Assembly (NCBI RefSeq): GCF_012273895.1
Contig: NC_052103.1
Span: 806,001 to 870,000, forward strand
Reading direction: 5' to 3'
DNA length: 64,000 nt
Source of the DNA: Zerene cesonia
Taxonomy: Eukaryota; Arthropoda; Insecta; Lepidoptera; Pieridae
How positions within the stretch are numbered: position 1 is the first letter of the stretch; each line of letters starts with the position of its first letter. Shown one piece after another: positions 1 to 12,344 of this stretch. The notes under the pieces are model-generated. The model searched no databases and was not told where the DNA came from. It saw nothing but the letters and a program-made list of their open reading frames with translations. The position numbers were made by a program, and so were the translations under genes.

Positions 1-974
1 TTTTTGAAATTACATGTTCATGGTAAAGGTTTTTATTTAAATTAAATAAACGAAACATATATCTTTTAAATAGAATGGTCGAAGCTGACGAAGTGACGTT
101 TTGAAGTTTTCTTTATTGCAATTTTTACTATGTTGATTGCAAAAAGGACCATTACATATAAAATAAAAAAAAAACTTTATGTACAGTATCTTGTCTTACA
201 TATAATACATTAGTCAATAACGATAAGAAAATTAGTTATTACAATTTTATGCATAAATTACGTTATGCCCAAAGAACGAAATCGCTCGTTCGTCGAGCGA
301 AAGATTTGTTCACGAGTCACAACCCGTCGTAGTCACAGTAATATATCTATAACGTGAAATCCGAAACAATAATAAAAATACTATAGAGTGAAATTGTTGT
401 TGTGAACATGTTACTCGACTACGACACATAATTGCAATGAAGAAAAGCCATGACACACAAGCCGTTATTACGTGAAATAATATTTAATTGTCGTATAAAA
501 AAATGATGTCTCTCTTTATTTTAAGTACCTAGGTAGTTTTTAGTGAAAAATGTTAGTTCAGTGAGGAGCAAAGCGACGAGCGTGTTATAATAAATCTAAA
601 CTCAAAATTACAAGCCGGGTATGTATTCTATATTAATCTATGGAGCCGAAACGAGCGAGCGAAGCGAGCGTGCCACGGCAGCGGCCAAAGAGTACCGGAA
701 ATATATTTTTCTTAATGATACGTAAATTACTAAAAATTAATATTATAAACCTCGAAAATAAATTTATTTGAATTGTCTATGGTGAAGTCATTCGATCATG
801 ACTCGATTGATTCTGTCGATTTTTATTATCTTTTATCTTTTTTTCGTCGTTCATGCAACCGCCATATTGTTTTAAAAGTCAAGCATCGAAATCTTTTATT
901 CCACATAACAGATATTTGCTAAATTAGATTAATTCGATAGAGAACTAGTATTTCATAATATTCAAATATTCATA
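1..974. other. Upstream region of RSRC2, no gene seen
   Basis: AT-rich DNA without a credible coding exon. A short GC-richer patch around 640-690 contains iterated GAGCG/AAGCGAGCG motifs and may belong to the promoter or 5' UTR of the RSRC2 gene that starts at 975. I see no clear TATA box and cannot place the transcription start. Confidence 0.4.
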
Positions 975-3900
975 ATGGATTCCCTCGTTGGCTATGAAAG
1001 TGATGACGATAATGAATCTGAACGATATGGACAACAACCATCGGTAAGTATCCTTGGATCCATTTTGTTTTTTGAAATCAATATATAAATGGGTGATTTC
1101 ATTAGGCACATATCACCCGTGATTTAATGTTTGATTCGTCTAAAATTACAAGTTTTTCGTCATACATGTTTTCACTGGTAAAATGTAACGTTATTAGCAA
1201 TAAATAAGTACGTGCATTAGTTTGTTCACAGTCGAGATGCTATAAATTTAATAATATCAACCTAAATGTAAATATTTTTTTTTTGTCACAACGGGATATT
1301 CCGGTTTTATTTAATTTAAATATATACATTTTTTTGTACAAGTATTTTCATAAGATTAACACTTAAATTATCAAAAAAATCGCTAAAAATAGGCTCGACT
1401 TATAATTTATATATTTCTCAGTCGTATTAACGCAGAAAAATCTTACCTTATTTTTTAATGGTCACATATTTAAATAAAAAAAAAATGTTCATGATTTAGA
1501 TAGATTTCTCGCTAATTAAAAATGTATGAACCCCTTACATTTATTATATTTAAAAGGAATGATATTAATTTATTTCTCTGCTTGACAATAGACTGATATT
1601 ATAGGTGGTGAGTGGGTGTCGTCGGAAAGAAGATGACACAAACTATGATCCGGTGAACATGGATCTAAGTGAGGTTAGTATCAACTTTTTAAGTCTTACT
1701 CTAACATTCTACATTATAAAATCATTTATTGCTAGTAATCATATAAAATTAGTAATTGTCTAGAACAAAAAAAAGCATTTAAAAACTTGTATAATTCCTC
1801 AAGATATCCACTCAAATGATTTGTTAAACAAAACAAACATCAAAGAGATTGGATCATCAAATGAAATTGCATCTTTTATTTAAAATCTTATGTATTCTTG
1901 CTGTCTCACTCAAAACGTAACAATTTAATTAGATGTACACAAAATTATGATAGTTTTTCCAAAGCCATTGTTAGCATGTCATCCATTCAAATCTTATCGA
2001 CGATGATATTAACACTTTTATTATTTTATATGTTACCCATTTGTAAATTGACCTAAAAAGTCAAATCGATCTGCGTGGCTTCAAGATGACTCCCAGTTTG
2101 GCTTTCCTCTTACAACCATAACAAGTAAGTACATAGATATAAAAGATAAAAGACCATCTTTGCATTTACTTTTAACAGTGGTGAAAGGTAATATACATTG
2201 AGTATTGAGTTACATGTCATGTGCAAAATGATGCCATTGAAAATATTGTTGTGAACAAATTTACACTAGTTTATTGGCAAATGTTAATACAATATGGTTA
2301 TTTTTGGTTATTTTTTTTAACACAGTATGGTTATTTCGTAAATATACAGATAAAACTTGAGCAGAATAGAATTAAGATAAGAATTACATAGAGAAATTGT
2401 AAGCATCATATATGTATAAGTTGGATCTCAGAAAAATATGTATTTTTTACACAAATACCAGTAGTGCAATTTTGCATCACTATTATGTTCTATGAAATAT
2501 TTATATTTAAATAAAAAGTTTGCTTATTTATAATGCAAATGCAATTATTAATAAAACTAACTTTATTTTTTTTTCTTTTGATTGAGCAGGGAAAGCTAGT
2601 TAATTTGTTATATAGACTAGCTTACCATTATTAATATTCAAAAGACACTACTATGGAAATTACATGTCAAGCTATAAACCAGACTAAGTCATTCTATACC
2701 CTCCTAACTATATCCAGACACAAAAATTATATAGAGGTTTTGTTGTAATGTAAATTAATGACAAGTAAACAAACATAGTTTAGATTTAAAATTTGTATGT
2801 GGAATATAATGGATTTGCAATATCTTCAATGACATCATAATTTGTAACAATTAAACATTGGTTGAGGTAACTATATTAAATATATGGTTAAAGTTGCAAA
2901 TGTATATAATATGTATTATATCCAACATCTAAACAACGCTATGAAAACTGGTACATTACATATAGTAATTGATGAGTGAATGTTTGTCGCAGGAATCCCA
3001 AGGCGGTGAATCGGAGCCTGAGCTGCCACAAGCCGAGCCGCGGAGTTCGCGGCACGTGTCTAAAGAGGATCGGCGAAGCTCTAGTATGCATTTTTTCCTT
3101 TTTACACGCTTTTTATTATCTTCACCTGTATGTTTGTTTGTTTGTAACCGACTTCTTTGGGCGCGATTTTGACCCACTTTAAATTTGTCACTTGATCCAG
3201 TGCTAATAGTATTGTGAGAGAAGTTTTTGTTGTTTTGATTGTACTATGTATAATGCAAGCAATAGTCTAGAGTTTATAATATTATTATTTTTGTTAGTTT
3301 TGTGTATTTTATTACTTGTTTTATCTGAATTTCATTATTTATTATAATAACATTGGCCTGATTTTTTTTTAAGTAGTTTATATCAAACTCCCGCAATTAC
3401 GATACAAAACGTTCCACAAGTTTTTATGTCATCAATTTTATCCTTATAAAATTAAATTTTTAGATGACAGCCGTGACCATGAACGCGCCCGTGATGGCTG
3501 CAGAGATCGCGATCGCGACCGTGACCGTCACCGCGACCGTGACCGTGACCGTGACCACGACCGCGACGAGCGGCGGGACAAGCGGCGTGACTCGCCGCGC
3601 AGGGACAGGGACCGCCGATCACCGCGCAGGGACGACCGACACAGGTGTGTATCAGCACTTGGTTGAGTTGGTGTCTATGCTAGCGAGCGTATTGTGAGGA
3701 TATGAAATAGATGGGATGAATCTATATATATGAAAATGAATCCCTATTTCCCTTGGTCACGCCATAACGCGTGAACGGCTGGACCGATTTCAAAAATTCT
3801 TTCACCGTTAGAAAGCTGCAATTACACTGAGTGACATAATCTATATATGTACCCCGGGGGAAACCGGGCCGAACAGCTAGTAATAAAATAGTTGTAGAAT

Positions 3901-6900
3901 ATTTCGATTATTTTTGTCGATGTTAAGTCATTTTTGTAATGTTCAAGTGAAATAGAAACAAAGATTTTCACAGTGCTACACCAATTGAACCGTAAGGAGA
4001 AGTCATGTTTAAATATAATAGGTAAATTATATAATTTGGATACTTTTTTTTTGGTAATTGAATTAAACAGATCTCAATTAAATAAAAAAACCCCTTAAAA
4101 TGAATAGTCTAATAAATAATTTATGTAACCATATATTTTTATAAATTAAAAACTTTTTAACGGATTTTAAACGCGAGAGGTCACGGGGGGACTGACCACG
4201 CTCGCTGTAAAGTGTTCGAAACGACGCGATTTATTCATTATATTATTAATATGTTTATTTTATTTATTTATTCTTTATAGTACATATTACCGAAAAATAA
4301 ATTGACATTGTAAGAAAAAGACCATGCCGGCACATATACACTATAAGGCGGCCTTATTGCTCAAGAGCAATCTCAACCAGGCAACCTTTTTGTAAAGGAA
4401 TGTTTAACGTGTATGCGATGGCACAAAGCAATATACTTAGTCTGGCCATAAATACTGTTACACTTAATTATAAAAAAATATTACATTTGAATNNNNNNNN
4501 NNNNNNNNNNNNNNNNNNNNNNNNNNNNNNNNNNNNNNNNNNNNNNNNNNNNNNNNNNNNNNNNNNNNNNNNNNNNNNNNNNNNNNNNNNNNNNNNNNNN
4601 NNNNNNNNNNNNNNNNNNNNNNNNNNNNNNNNNNNNNNNNNNNNNNNNNNNNNNNNNNNNNNNNNNNNNNNNNNNNNNNNNNNNNNNNNNNNNNNNNNNN
4701 NNNNNNNNNNNNNNNNNNNNNNNNNNNNNNNNNNNNNNNNNNNNNNNNNNNNNNNNNNNNNNNNNNNNNNNNNNNNNNNNNNNNNNNNNNNNNNNNNNNN
4801 NNNNNNNNNNNNNNNNNNNNNNNNNNNNNNNNNNNNNNNNNNNNNNNNNNNNNNNNNNNNNNNNNNNNNNNNNNNNNNNNNNNNNNNNNNNNNNNNNNNN
4901 NNNNNNNNNNNNNNNNNNNNNNNNNNNNNNNNNNNNNNNNNNNNNNNNNNNNNNNNNNNNNNNNNNNNNNNNNNNNNNNNNNNNNNNNNNNNNNNNNNNN
5001 NNNNNNNNNNNNNNNNNNNNNNNNNNNNNNNNNNNNNNNNNNNNNNNNNNNNNNNNNNNNNNNNNNNNNNNNNNNNNNNNNNNNNNNNNNNNNNNNNNNN
5101 NNNNNNNNNNNNNNNNNNNNNNNNNNNNNNNNNNNNNNNNNNNNNNNNNNNNNNNNNNNNNNNNNNNNNNNNNNNNNNNNNNNNNNNNNNNNNNNNNNNN
5201 NNNNNNNNNNNNNNNNNNNNNNNNNNNNNNNNNNNNNNNNNNNNNNNNNNNNNNNNNNNNNNNNNNNNNNNNNNNNNNNNNNNNNNNNNNNNNNNNNNNN
5301 NNNNNNNNNNNNNNNNNNNNNNNNNNNNNNNNNNNNNNNNNNNNNNNNNNNNNNNNNNNNNNNNNNNNNNNNNNNNNNNNNNNNNNNNNNNNNNNNNNNN
5401 NNNNNNNNNNNNNNNNNNNNNNNNNNNNNNNNNNNNNNNNNNNNNNNNNNNNNNNNNNNNNNNNNNNNNNNNNNNNNNNNNNNNNNNNNNNNATAATGAA
5501 TAAATCGCGTTTAAAATCCGTTAAAAAGTTTTTTTTTCTAAATGTACATTACTCGCGTAAAATCAAACGCAAGAAAGTACTAACCATATATTTCTTGACT
5601 AATATTATAAATATTGTAATAATGTTACAGAGCAGAACGTAGCGATCGCAACCGGGAACCGCCGCGTCGCGGCCTGCTCGGGGACAGACCGGACGATAGA
5701 AGACCTTCCGTTGATGGCAAGGTACATTGATAGATGAACTTATACATTTATTCAATTATACATTTTTAGAAGCATTTTTGAATCGTTATTAAAGTAAATT
5801 GCTAGTATCTGTCTGAAGTTTCGAAGTCAAAGGAGACAATAAGACAGTCCGAGGTTCCCTCGTTTTCCTGGGATATTCATATGCAATGAAACCTATTAAA
5901 TCTAATTACAAATTTATAACAATTTCAGATGCCCGCCCTTATGGATTTGAAGCCATTCGGCGGAGAGGTTCCGCCGATAGCGCTGAAGTCGCAAGATGCA
6001 AGAGATGCTGTGTCGCCTAGGTGTGTTATTTGCACGTTAATTTATTTACTGACTTTAAAAAGGAGGAGGTTATTTCATATTATATTTAACAATAGAAAAG
6101 ATTTACCTTATTCTAGTATTGTATTTTGTATACAAGAGTACATGTAGTACTTAGTAACACGTTTACACAAATGCTTCTTGATTGTTTATTATATTTTTTA
6201 TAATATAGTATTAATAAAATTTTCAGGTTTGTTGACCGGGATCGCCGCGACCGTGACCGCGAACGGGACCGCGACCAGGACCGTAACCGCGACCGCGACC
6301 GTGACCGCGAAAGTGTCCGTGACCACGACCGCGATCGTGAAAGGGATCGCGACAACAGACCCAACAGGCGCTCTGAAGATAGAAGGTTTGTTTTACCTAC
6401 TATTTATTATAAAATTGGAATATAATTATGTACTTACAACTAAAAAAACTGTACTGCCTATACATTGTCAGAACTAGACCAAATGAAATGAGGCCACATG
6501 GGAGACACTGGGTATACCCAGTCCAGAAAGCTCTTGAGGTGAAGCCATAAAAATACATTGTTCCTGTTTCCGTGGGACTCCATGGATGAAAACTATCTCC
6601 ATACCAAATTTCATAGAAACAGTTCAGTTGTTATGGCATTATGAAGAAGAGTCAGACAGAGTTAAAAGTGAAATCTCGTGCCCCCTAGTGGGGTATGGAG
6701 CAGATAATATACTACTGTTTCACTGATGAATAAATAAGTACATACTTATTTATAAAGAAAATTGACATTCAGCCTTCTAAGTCCTGCAGAGATTGAGATT
6801 TTTTTTTGTTAATTGTCACCGGGAATCGAACACCAGACTTACAGGTCCTATGCTCACGCGTTTATCACTATACTAAGGAGGAGGTCCTCATCAACGTAAG

Positions 6901-9613
6901 ACAGTGTTGCTTACAAGAACACTTGCAAGTATAGGTTACTATTGAGTAAGTCACTTTTAATTAAACTTTAAACTTAAACAGGTCATCCGGTCGCGAGAGA
7001 GGCAACGAAAGGTCCAGATCACGCGGTCACGCCTATCCGCCGCCGCACACCTTGTAAGTACCCACTATTCACAATGAATTCATTAATAACATTTAATTAC
7101 GACACCGGATAGGGAGGGGGAGGGGGATTTTAAAAGGAGCTAAAAAAACCTTAAATTCGTGGGACGTAATTAACAGATAGATAGAGATAGCTCCATTCTG
7201 TCTGCGTAGACAAGGGAAATTCCTATGGGAATAAGAGTTTTCACTGCGGCAAAAGGAAGCCTATGACACTCTAGCCTCCTATCTTTAGACACAAAAATCG
7301 TACCACAACATCGCTCTGTTGCAAATTGAAACAAATACATACAAATAAACACAAAATAAGATGGACATAATATTAATAATCTGTATACAAATGTGATGAT
7401 CAAATATTCTACTATCTACAGGACAAATGACAGAGAGAAAAGATCGCCCACATCGGGAGAATACAGACCGTCCTCATACAAGGTTAATAAGAAATTGGAG
7501 GTTATGGAAAAAATGGGTGAGTTTAAATTGAATTAGATAAAACCATTGCATTATATAACTTTGTAGCGAGTATCATCCATGTATAGCAGTAGTGAGACAG
7601 TTAGAAAATAGACACATTAATTTTATTTGTACCTAAATTTTTATATATTTTATGCTGATATAATAATAATCTTGGTTGAACACACCCATCTCAGGAACTA
7701 CTGATTCTAATTGAAAAATTATCATTATTCATTTATTTATTTAACACTTTATTATGCTGGTAATAAATCGCGAAAATACAGATAAATCTTGAAAATAAGA
7801 CTTTCAACTAGGCCAGCGACCTTAGGCGACCTTAGGCGACTTAGACTTTTAGGCGACCTTATCACTGAAGAGTGATCTCTTCCAGGCAACCCACTGTGTG
7901 AAGAAATAGTATATATTACTTTGGTGTAAAAAAGGCAACCCAAAGTCTCTCTATAATCTGTACTATGCGATTTAATTAGAGAAAGAATAATTTTCTAGAG
8001 CAGCTCCATTTTGTGACCTCATATCGAAAAGTCAGTCAAGTCTCGAGACCCTAACCGCTTAGTGGTTAGAACCACAGACAGATCTGTGATTAGAACTGTC
8101 TCTATGAGAACAATTTTATTTTTAACAAATACTAATATATGGGATATTTAATTTCGCAGGTCTTCAAATAAAGACACCGGACGGGTCTATGGCGACGGCG
8201 CAGCAGCTGCGCGCGGCGGCCGGCGAGAACTCGTCCGGTTTGCCCAACTACTGTTCGGGCTCTTTACACGCTTCCAAGATACTTGACCAGGTTGGAAAAG
8301 CATGAATCAGCCATCAGCCCATATATGTTCTCACTGCTGGGACACAGGCCTCCTATGAGGGTTTAGGTCATAATCCACCGGTCGAGTGCGGATTGGCAGA
8401 AGTCACATGTCGTTAAACTATTGATCTTTTTTCCTTCACCGTTTCAAGCAGCGATGACGTGTATTATACGCATGCCCAGTTAAATTGTAAAAATCTATTC
8501 ATTTCCCGCACTGTGGTCTGGTCATGAATCCCCTGTATATCTATTTTTTCCTTGTGAAAACGCGGGTGCAATACTAGTTTTATTAATAAGTATAGAACAT
8601 GCTAGTAAAAATATATTTGTATAATATAAGATAGAGATTGCTTTATCGCACACAAAATTTACATAAAAACATGGATAGAGCGAAAGTGTGTGAGTATAGA
8701 TGGATGGATGCGTGTATGGATGTTTGATAATCTTTCACGCCAAACAGCTTGTATCTGTATGAAATTTGATACAGAAATATATTATAGGCTGAATTAGCAC
8801 TACTTTTTTACCCGCTACCACGCGAGTGACGTCGCGATTTACAGCTAATATTTTATATAAGCGAAATAAAAATGGTCGACAGGTGCAGAAGCGTAAGCTG
8901 CTGTGGGCGAACAAGGGCAAGCCGGCGGAGGAGGAGGCGGCCAAGTGGAGCGGCGCGCGGTTCGCGCAGGACAACGACGGGAAGCAAGTGTCCAAGTTCA
9001 TGCGCCTCATGGGCATCCGGGATCCCGGTGGGTGCACGCGCCATTTGCCTCTGCTTATACCTATAAATATTACAATAACAAACAATTAAGACAATGCTTA
9101 GAATAAAGGTATGTTCATGGGCGGTGGTATAGCTTACCATCAGGCGTCCTACCAGCTCCATTGCCGACTGTAACATAACATAAAAAAAAAGTAACAACCA
9201 GCATAAAATTAAAAATGTGTGAAAAATGTAACAGCAATTCCTGGAATGTTGATTTTGTATTTTATCTTTTTTATTATTTGCGAGTTATGTTTTATAAATG
9301 GTTTTTTTTTCCACATGACTTATTTCTGGCTTATATAGAGTACTTCACAATATAAAAACTATTCATTTAAAAACAACTTATTTTAGGCAAATAAGGAATA
9401 TTTATTGTTATTTTGTAATAACTACATATGCGAGACACTAAACGCCAGTACTCGTGTGCAGATGCCGTGAAGGGCCCGGCGGCGGAGGGCGCGGACCCCA
9501 ACCAGAAGCAGGAGGAGCTGTTCCGCGCGATGCAGGCGCAGTACGAGGTGGCTCGCGCCGCCACGCACACCATGCGCGGCGTCGGCCTTGGCTTCCAGCG
9601 GGGGCAGTTCTGA
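975..9613 (+). CDS. RSRC2: RSRC2 orthologue, arginine/serine-rich coiled-coil protein 2
   Basis: Twelve coding exons: 975-1043, 1605-1673, 2993-3083, 3464-3644, 5631-5721, 5929-6020, 6227-6385, 6982-7053, 7422-7516, 8160-8290, 8883-9027, 9462-9613. All junctions are GT-AG and phases agree, giving 448 aa. The start MDSLVGYESDDD is the first ATG of an acidic N-terminus. Exons 4 and 7 encode long Arg-Asp dipeptide runs (about aa 80-135 and 210-255), a low-complexity RS-like region typical of nuclear RNA-processing proteins. The C-terminus is diagnostic: KRKLLWANKGK and KFMRLMGIRD (about aa 353-397, SMAP-like region), then QYEVARAATHTMRGVGLGF, matching the conserved end of animal RSRC2. The family is nuclear with a poorly defined role, possibly in splicing; that is family knowledge, not visible here. 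A 1-kb N gap lies in intron 4, but exons 4 and 5 join in frame, so a missing exon is not required. Confidence 0.92.
3721..3882 (+). repeat. Interspersed repeat ending CAGCTAGT, in RSRC2 intron 4
   Basis: It carries the pattern shared by many repeats in this window: a segment around ACCGATTT near the middle, an unstable region, then a GC-rich end (CCCCGGGGGAAACCGGGCC) closing with CAGCTAGT. This resembles non-autonomous Helitron-like elements abundant in Lepidoptera; the class is from memory and unproven here. Confidence 0.5.
4143..5590. repeat. T-family repeat interrupted by the assembly gap
   Basis: The left flank of the gap (4143-4260) holds an AACTTTTTAACGGATTTT arm and a CACGCTCGCTGTAAAGTGTT core. 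The right flank (5493-5590) holds the reverse-complement arm, AAAATCCGTTAAAAAGTT, followed by ACTCGCGTAAAATC. The same blocks occur at 17115-17305, 46520-46625 and 54836-55338, so this is a dispersed family. The gap probably results from failure to assemble this repeat. Confidence 0.6.
4493..5492. other. Assembly gap, 1,000 N
   Basis: Exactly 1,000 undetermined bases, a conventional gap size, inside intron 4 of the RSRC2 gene. The true length is unknown. Confidence 0.99.
6815..6884 (-). repeat. tRNA-derived SINE head in RSRC2 intron 7
   Basis: On the minus strand this has a pol III A-box-like stretch (TTAGTATAGTGATAAACGC) and a B box (GGTGTTCGATTCCC), similar to tRNA-Asp or tRNA-Glu, followed by an A-rich tail (minus AACAAAAAAAAATC). 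The anticodon arm does not fold well, so it is a SINE or tRNA pseudogene rather than a working tRNA. Confidence 0.5.
8306..8525 (-). mobile_element. tRNA-headed SINE fragment (same family as 56788-57099)
   Basis: Minus-oriented copy in RSRC2 intron 10. It shares the blocks CCCATATATGTTC, GGGACACAGGCCTCCTATGA and CATAATCCACC with the full-length SINE at 56788-57099, and part of its middle region. The tRNA head is missing and divergence is moderate. Confidence 0.65.
9091..9318 (+). repeat. Direct-repeat copy 1 (RSRC2 intron 11)
   Basis: Similar to 10421-10604 in the 3' region of the same gene. Shared blocks are ACAATGCTTAGAATAAAG, ATTCCTGGAATGTTGATTTT and TTTTATAAAT followed by a T run. This copy is split by a fragment of the hairpin-repeat family at 9108-9192, which copy 2 lacks. 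Confidence 0.75.
9108..9192 (+). repeat. Hairpin-repeat (H family) 3' fragment
   Basis: Contains GTTCATGGGCGGTGGTA and CATCAGGCGTCC..CCAGCTCCATTGCCGA, as in 13975-14055, then an A run. It is inserted within direct-repeat copy 1. Confidence 0.7.
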
Positions 9614-10420
9614 GCCCACCACTCGGCTGTGGAGGAGCTCGCCGGAAGATGGGGTCAATTATTGTAAGAAATCTAGTTTGTGAGGAAATACGCTACGGAC
9701 GCCGTGTTGGAAACTGGATAGTGTACTAATCGGAGTCTTATATTGAGAAAATAGAAGCTGTGGATGATATGGAAGACGGATAGTGGATAAGGATTTATTT
9801 ATGGGAGATGAAGCCAAAGGGCAGTAGAAGATCTAAAAAGAGGCGAAATTCTTTTGAAATTCGTATCGTTTCTGTATTTGATAATGAAGAGCTAGAGGAA
9901 TTTGGCAGCAGCCTTCACTTGAATGTACAATATATATTTCTAAGATGTATGGCCACATCTCATACTCGAAAAGGTAAAGACAAAGAGAATATCTCTTATG
10001 TACGAGAAAATTGTGGCCTTGAGTTGGGGGATGCAATGTTATGAAGAGAAGCTTTAAGAGGATGGTTAAAAACAGTTGCATCTAGAATTCTCCATTTGAT
10101 AATCGTTGAGTTATGTAGTCAATTGCACTTCCATTTTTTTGTTAAATATTAGACATTTTGTGTTGACGCAATATGATAATAATCATATCAACTGTGCAGT
10201 GTTTAGTGTTGGTTATAATATAATATGTAGTAGAGAAAGGATGTGTAGAGAAAGGATTTCTACAATTTACTTCTTACTTTACATGTATTTGTATAATTTA
10301 TATCTTCTCTCAGCTTTATTCATGGCAAGTATGAGGCAAGAGATTTAAAAATGAAAGGGTTTGTAAACTAAACTATTCTTAAATCTTGTAAATATTTATT
10401 TTTAGGGCATTATAATGCTT

Positions 10421-10604
10421 TCAATTGTAACAATGCTTAGAATAAAGATATTGTAGTGACTACCAGAATAAATTAAAAATATGTAAAAAATGTTACAGTA
10501 ATTCCTGGAATGTTGATTTTGTATTTAGTTATTATTTGGAGTTATTGCAGTGGAAATTTAAGTTTTCATGAAATGTTTTATAAATAATAGTTTTTTTTTC
10601 CATC
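10421..10604 (+). repeat. Direct-repeat copy 2 (RSRC2 3' UTR)
   Basis: Second copy of the sequence at 9091-9318, about 1.3 kb downstream, without the inserted fragment. It includes AATAAA motifs near 10442 and 10473 that could serve as alternative polyadenylation signals. Confidence 0.75.
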
Positions 10605-10760
10605 TATATGAATACAGTAATGAAGCTATAGGGGCTGTGTGATAAAATTAATAAATTTAAAAGTAGTAAACATTGTGCTTATTAATTATAATTAACTTAA
10701 GTCTAGTATAAGAGTTGTTTTGTAAGTGTATGCAGTGATTACTACTTTTTTATTTATCTG

Positions 10761-10766
10761 AATAAA
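10761..10766 (+). terminator. Probable distal polyadenylation signal of RSRC2
   Basis: AATAAA followed by a T/G-rich stretch (about 10785-10800). It would give a 3' UTR of about 1.15 kb. Earlier AATAAA motifs near 10442 and 10473 are alternatives. Confidence 0.5.
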
Positions 10767-10799
10767 GTTATTATTGCCAAGCGATATTTGTCTTTTATT

Positions 10800-12344
10800 T
10801 ACACGCAAGGAATATTATTTAAATAAAAAATGTAAAAGTAGGCACTGCTGCTTTGTTTAAAGAGGTACCAATTTAATATTTCTTTGTGGCTACGACATTG
10901 AACTCAGCCCATAAGGTAAAAAGTTAGTTTTCTGTACTATGATGGCTAGTCTGTAATGTGTAATTGTCCTTAATTTTTCGTTCTTATAATTAACTCTATA
11001 TTATCTGACTATATTAAGATGTTTTCCATGCATTGTGCATCCACACAAATCATAAATGCGAATATGTCATAAGTGTTCATCTGTTTGTCTTTTTTTCACG
11101 TAGCCATGCTTTTGTTAGCATTTTGTAGGAGATAATAGCAGGCTAGGGTCTAGAAAGTGGTATATAGGCTACTTTTTACCGCTCTGAAAATCCCCATCTC
11201 CACCTGCGTTTACTTCGACCACGCGCGTATAGTACAAACGATAACGTACACTTTACGCTTATGTGCTGCCGGCCGCAACTCGCATGGAAAGTAGAACCGA
11301 AAGTTATTTTTACTTATCTAAAACTAACTAGAACCGAAAGCTTTACATGGCATCCTGTGATCGAGGGATACATATTTTTTTCAACCGACTTGAAAAAGGA
11401 GCAGGTGATCGACTGTATTTCTGATTTTACCTCCTAAAGTTTTGCTTGTTGAACTGATTTCAAAAATTTATTTTTTCATTGAAAACTAGTGCATCTATAG
11501 GATCACTTACCATGGATGGTGATCCATAGGACAATTTAAAGGCGGTTTAGTTTTTTGTTAAAAATAATTAGCATTTAACAAATAATATTTATCATATTTT
11601 TAACATTTCATAACTGCTATTTTCTAACAAGACGAATATTTTGCCCAAAATGCATTTTGTTGAATGAAATGTCTAGTTGTTATCTTTTGCGATGATTAGT
11701 GTGTCGCCTCTTACTATTTATCTCTTACAGCCACCGCTTCACTTGCTTTAATACGGACATAGCTTATAATAATACGATTACAATACTCATGAGTGTGATA
11801 TAAATATTACCTCTAAGGAGAGAATAAGCAGTTGTTAATCATGTATAGTAGTGATAAGATCATGTTTGAGTATAGTTGTTCAATATAAAAATATAGTACC
11901 TATGTATGAATATAGTAACTATGTTGAAATTGAAAATGTAACGATGTATTGCTTAAACCAATCGCATATTCATACTTTTTCGAAGGTAGTTTCTCATACC
12001 TTTGTTAACCATATTGAACGCTGCGCTACAAAATTCAATTAAAATTTGACATTTGACAGCTCAATACTTCAGCTGATTTCTTCTATTGTCATCTAGCTAC
12101 ACAAAACATTAAACAATTGCTCTTTTAGATATGAACGGGGATTAACCGAAATTTAAAAGCAAATGTTATTGAAGTTTAAAACAATAAGATTACACACAGT
12201 GTTCCATGAAGTGATAAGTTAAAACAGCACTAGATAATGAATGCTTTGTAGATTCTACCCACATAAAAAATGGCATCATTTTAGATACGGTGGAAGTTGA
12301 ATTTCCGTAATTTTATTTAATTTGTTGTTAATACCGTGGTGAAA
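10800..12344. other. Intergenic region between RSRC2 and TRAFD1-like gene
   Basis: AT-rich with no convincing coding exon. It should contain the promoter and 5' UTR of the downstream gene. A possible degenerate repeat lies around 11160-11400. A 63-codon open frame at 11851-12042 has no coding character. Confidence 0.5.

Noticed and set aside
4400..5503. Long open frame of 367 codons
   Set aside because: Almost entirely N; an artefact of the gap.
6113..6364. Minus-strand SR-rich frame (RSRSRSRS)
   Set aside because: Antisense of the Arg-Asp repeat exon 7 of RSRC2; the real frame is on the plus strand with correct splice sites.
9808..10044. 78-codon frame after the RSRC2 stop
   Set aside because: Lies in the 3' UTR, has no recognisable motif and no sign of being an exon.
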